The notes beneath the pieces are model-generated. The model saw nothing but the letters and a program-made list of their open reading frames with translations, had not been told where the DNA came from and made no database searches. From a virus, in IMG/VR virus record IMGVR_UViG_3300006982_000001, positions 64,001 to 104,118 of that record: a stretch of 40,118 nt of DNA; one strand, given 5' to 3'. Both the position numbers and the translations under genes were made by a program. Shown one piece after another: positions 38,439-40,118 of the stretch. Each line of letters opens with the position of its first letter. Position 1 is the stretch's first letter.

Positions 38439-38780
38439 ATGATGATGACTCAGGTCACGACGACCGAACAGCTCGCAAACGTGGACGTTGGAACGAAAGT
38501 CGAAGTCAGCTACGAGAGCAAGAAGGCAGCCCGAGGAAACACCCAGACCGTCGAAGCCCGCGTCGTCAACCTCGACAACCAGACGTGCGACCTCGAAGGC
38601 GAGTACGGGTGGACGACGGTGATGCTCGAGGAGGATCCTGAGGATCTGTGCCGGAAGCGACTCAAGGGTCAGCCGGGCGACTCGTTTACTCTGGAGTACC
38701 GGAGCACTACCCGGCAGGGCGCGAAGTGGAGCAAGCTCAGCCGAGTCGGCTCTGTGGACGTCGAGGTGCTCGAAGAATGA
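38439..38780 (+). CDS. Small beta-rich protein, unknown
   Basis: This 113-residue protein begins at one of three adjacent ATG codons (38439, 38442, 38445); the first lies at the expected leaderless start. It is beta-rich with VGTKVEVSYESKKAARG and TQTVEARVVNLDNQTCDLE, like a small barrel domain. Its stop overlaps the next start (ATGA). It is upstream of DNA polymerase B, so it may be an early or replication accessory protein. No family was recognised. Confidence 0.6.
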   Translation: MMMTQVTTTEQLANVDVGTKVEVSYESKKAARGNTQTVEARVVNLDNQTCDLEGEYGWTTVMLEEDPEDLCRKRLKGQPGDSFTLEYRSTTRQGAKWSKLSRVGSVDVEVLEE

Positions 38781-38971
38781 ACGGGATCGAGATCGGAGAC
38801 ACCGTGCGAGCAGAAGTGGAGACGGTGCTCGGGAACACCGAGGTCAGTGAGTTCGAGGTGGACGCTGTCGACGACGATGGCGTCTACTCTCACGAGCCGA
38901 ACGTCCTCGGAAAGCGAATCCGGTTCGTTCCGTGGGAGGCCTTCGAGGAGCAGATCTGGGAGTCGGTGTAG
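38777..38971 (+). CDS. Small beta-rich protein (64 aa), unknown
   Basis: This 64-residue protein, ATG 38777, overlaps the previous stop. It reads MNGIEIGDTVRAEVETVLG and later GKRIRFVPWEAFEEQIWE, a small barrel-like fold with an acidic helical end. IGDTVRAEV is a typical opening of SH3-like nucleic-acid-binding domains. The role is unknown. The promoter of the polymerase gene follows at once. Confidence 0.55.
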   Translation: MNGIEIGDTVRAEVETVLGNTEVSEFEVDAVDDDGVYSHEPNVLGKRIRFVPWEAFEEQIWESV

Positions 38972-38977
38972 GGAATA

Positions 38978-39015
38978 AAAAGATATATACTTCAATACGT
39001 CTTAGGGGCTCTCGT
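38978..39015 (+). promoter_or_regulatory. Promoter of DNA polymerase gene
   Basis: AAAAAGATATATACTTC contains an AT-rich TATA box (ATATATA, 38983-38989), 26 bases before ATG 39016. The distance suggests a leaderless message. It lacks the CATAGATTTATAT core. Confidence 0.6.
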
Positions 39016-40118
39016 ATGGGCGAGACACTCATTAGGGTAACCGACCTGACCTTCGAGGACGAGAACGACCTCGTGGTCAAGATGGTCGGACGGGCCGCCG
39101 ATGGACGGCGGATCGTGAAGGACGTTTATGGTACAGAACCTTATCTTTTCGTACCAGAGGCCGCCCCGCCACCGGAGTCCTTCGAGGACTGCGAGGACAT
39201 CATTCAGGACGTCCGTGGTGGGTTTCAGTCGTACGACGGTGTGCCTCTCGTGCAGGTCGTGGTTCGCTATCCAAGCGACGTGAGAACGGTCAGAGACCAC
39301 TACGACAAGTCTGAGAGGTATGAGTCGGACGTGGTGTACGAACGCCGATGTACGGCTGACTACGCGCTCTCAGGCTACGTGAGGGTCCCCGACGATGCCT
39401 CGTTCCACATCAGCGAGGTCACGTCCGTCGCCACCGAAGACGTCGACGAGCCGATCCGTCCCCGGATATGTTACATCGACATCGAGGCGGAGGCTCCCGA
39501 GCAGTTCTACGATGACTTCGCCTCGGATGCTCCGAACGAGATTCAGGCCCTGACGGCGTACGACAGCTACGATGAGGAATATACGCTGTTCTGCCTCGAC
39601 CCGGATCGGCAGGTCGACCCCGGTCAGATCCGTGGCTACATCGAGGACCACTGGTCGTCCTCGGAGCACGCGGAGGAGTACGCTGGCGCGCCGATCACGT
39701 TCAAGCGCTTCGGGACGGAGACGTCCCTGCTCAAAGACTTCGTGGGCTACATACAGGAGAAGCGCCCGGACGTGGCGACCGGGTGGAACTACATCGACTT
39801 CGACCACGAATACATCGTCAACCGGATCAAGGCCAACGAGGACCTGAACGAGCACGCGATGTCCGACGTGGGGATCGTAGGCGGGTGGAAGACCGAACGG
39901 TACGTCCCCGGCTTCCCCGCCGTGGATATGATGGCCGCGATGCAGAAGATCCTCTACGGTCAGCGCGAGTCGTGGTCCCTCGAATACATCGCTAACGACG
40001 AGCTGGGGATCGGGAAGGTGTCTGCCGAGGGCAACTCCTACGACGAGAACCGCTCGATGTTTATGGCCTACAACGTCGTCGACACGCAGCTCTGTGTCGC
40101 TCTGGACGACGTTCAAGG
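39016..40118 (+). CDS. polB: Family B DNA polymerase (3-prime end outside window)
   Basis: The frame from ATG 39016 is open to the end of the window, 367 residues. The first 145 residues match the N-terminal domain in layout. The proofreading exonuclease follows: Exo I YIDIEAE (D155, E157), Exo II NYIDFD (N258-D263) and Exo III YNVVD (Y352, D356). The polymerase motifs lie downstream of the window. With PCNA, clamp loader and primase it completes the viral replication set. The start is supported by a TATA box at a leaderless distance. Confidence 0.93.
   Translation, partial: MGETLIRVTDLTFEDENDLVVKMVGRAADGRRIVKDVYGTEPYLFVPEAAPPPESFEDCEDIIQDVRGGFQSYDGVPLVQVVVRYPSDVRTVRDHYDKSERYESDVVYERRCTADYALSGYVRVPDDASFHISEVTSVATEDVDEPIRPRICYIDIEAEAPEQFYDDFASDAPNEIQALTAYDSYDEEYTLFCLDPDRQVDPGQIRGYIEDHWSSSEHAEEYAGAPITFKRFGTETSLLKDFVGYIQEKRPDVATGWNYIDFDHEYIVNRIKANEDLNEHAMSDVGIVGGWKTERYVPGFPAVDMMAAMQKILYGQRESWSLEYIANDELGIGKVSAEGNSYDENRSMFMAYNVVDTQLCVALDDVQ

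Noticed and set aside
1-40118. Provirus with integrase and attachment sites
   Set aside because: No integrase-like protein, tRNA end or att-like duplication was seen in the window, which does not exclude them elsewhere.

Overview
The window looks like part of the genome of a long-tailed (siphovirus-like) virus of a halophilic archaeon. Four things point there. The predicted proteins are strongly acidic (Asp/Glu-rich, few Lys). The genes are packed head to tail with ATGA, GTGA or TAATG overlaps. Promoters carry archaeal TATA boxes. A phage tail module sits next to an archaeal-type replication and repair module (PCNA, clamp loader, archaeo-eukaryotic primase, RadA, XPF nuclease, family B DNA polymerase). 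The gene content recalls haloviruses of the HVTV-1/HCTV type. That placement is inference from gene content only.

Bases 1-18262 are virion genes on the + strand. In order they are a probable tail tube protein (its start lies outside the window), a tail-chaperone-like pair, a further tail protein, the tape measure protein with sixteen 11-residue Trp-rich repeats, a repeat-rich tail-tip protein, and a run of small structural or fibre proteins. The run contains tandem paralogues, one of them frameshifted. It ends with a beta-helix tailspike and a large repetitive virion protein. A separate cassette of eight tiny genes (2568-4177), five of them zinc-ribbon-like, interrupts the tail module. It has its own promoters, of the same type that drives genes in the right half.

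Bases 18263-23784 hold a B12-dependent ribonucleotide reductase, a DnaJ-like zinc-finger mini-protein, two small leftward genes, and an unknown gene interrupted by one in-frame TAG. They end in about 400 non-coding bases that contain four good inverted repeats and are a candidate origin or structured RNA.

Bases 23785-40118 are the DNA metabolism region: XPF/ERCC4 nuclease, Hjc-like resolvase, DpdA (7-deazaguanine insertion into DNA), RadA, a possible ssDNA-binding protein, a Sak4-like ATPase, PCNA, a primase that seems to fuse PriS and the iron-sulphur domain of PriL, the clamp loader small subunit, a Cas4/RecB-like nuclease, and the start of DNA polymerase B. Four genes with related zinc-finger N-termini and HNH or PD-(D/E)XK domains, or a truncated remnant, lie between these core genes and look like free-standing homing endonucleases. 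The one behind the clamp loader gene ends in a second copy of the clamp loader's own C-terminus, which suggests it landed inside that gene.

Together the genes describe a virus that makes its own dNTPs, copies and recombines its DNA with an archaeal-type apparatus, probably modifies guanines in its DNA, and builds a tail with several variable adhesion proteins. No tRNA, CRISPR array, integrase or insertion sequence was recognised.
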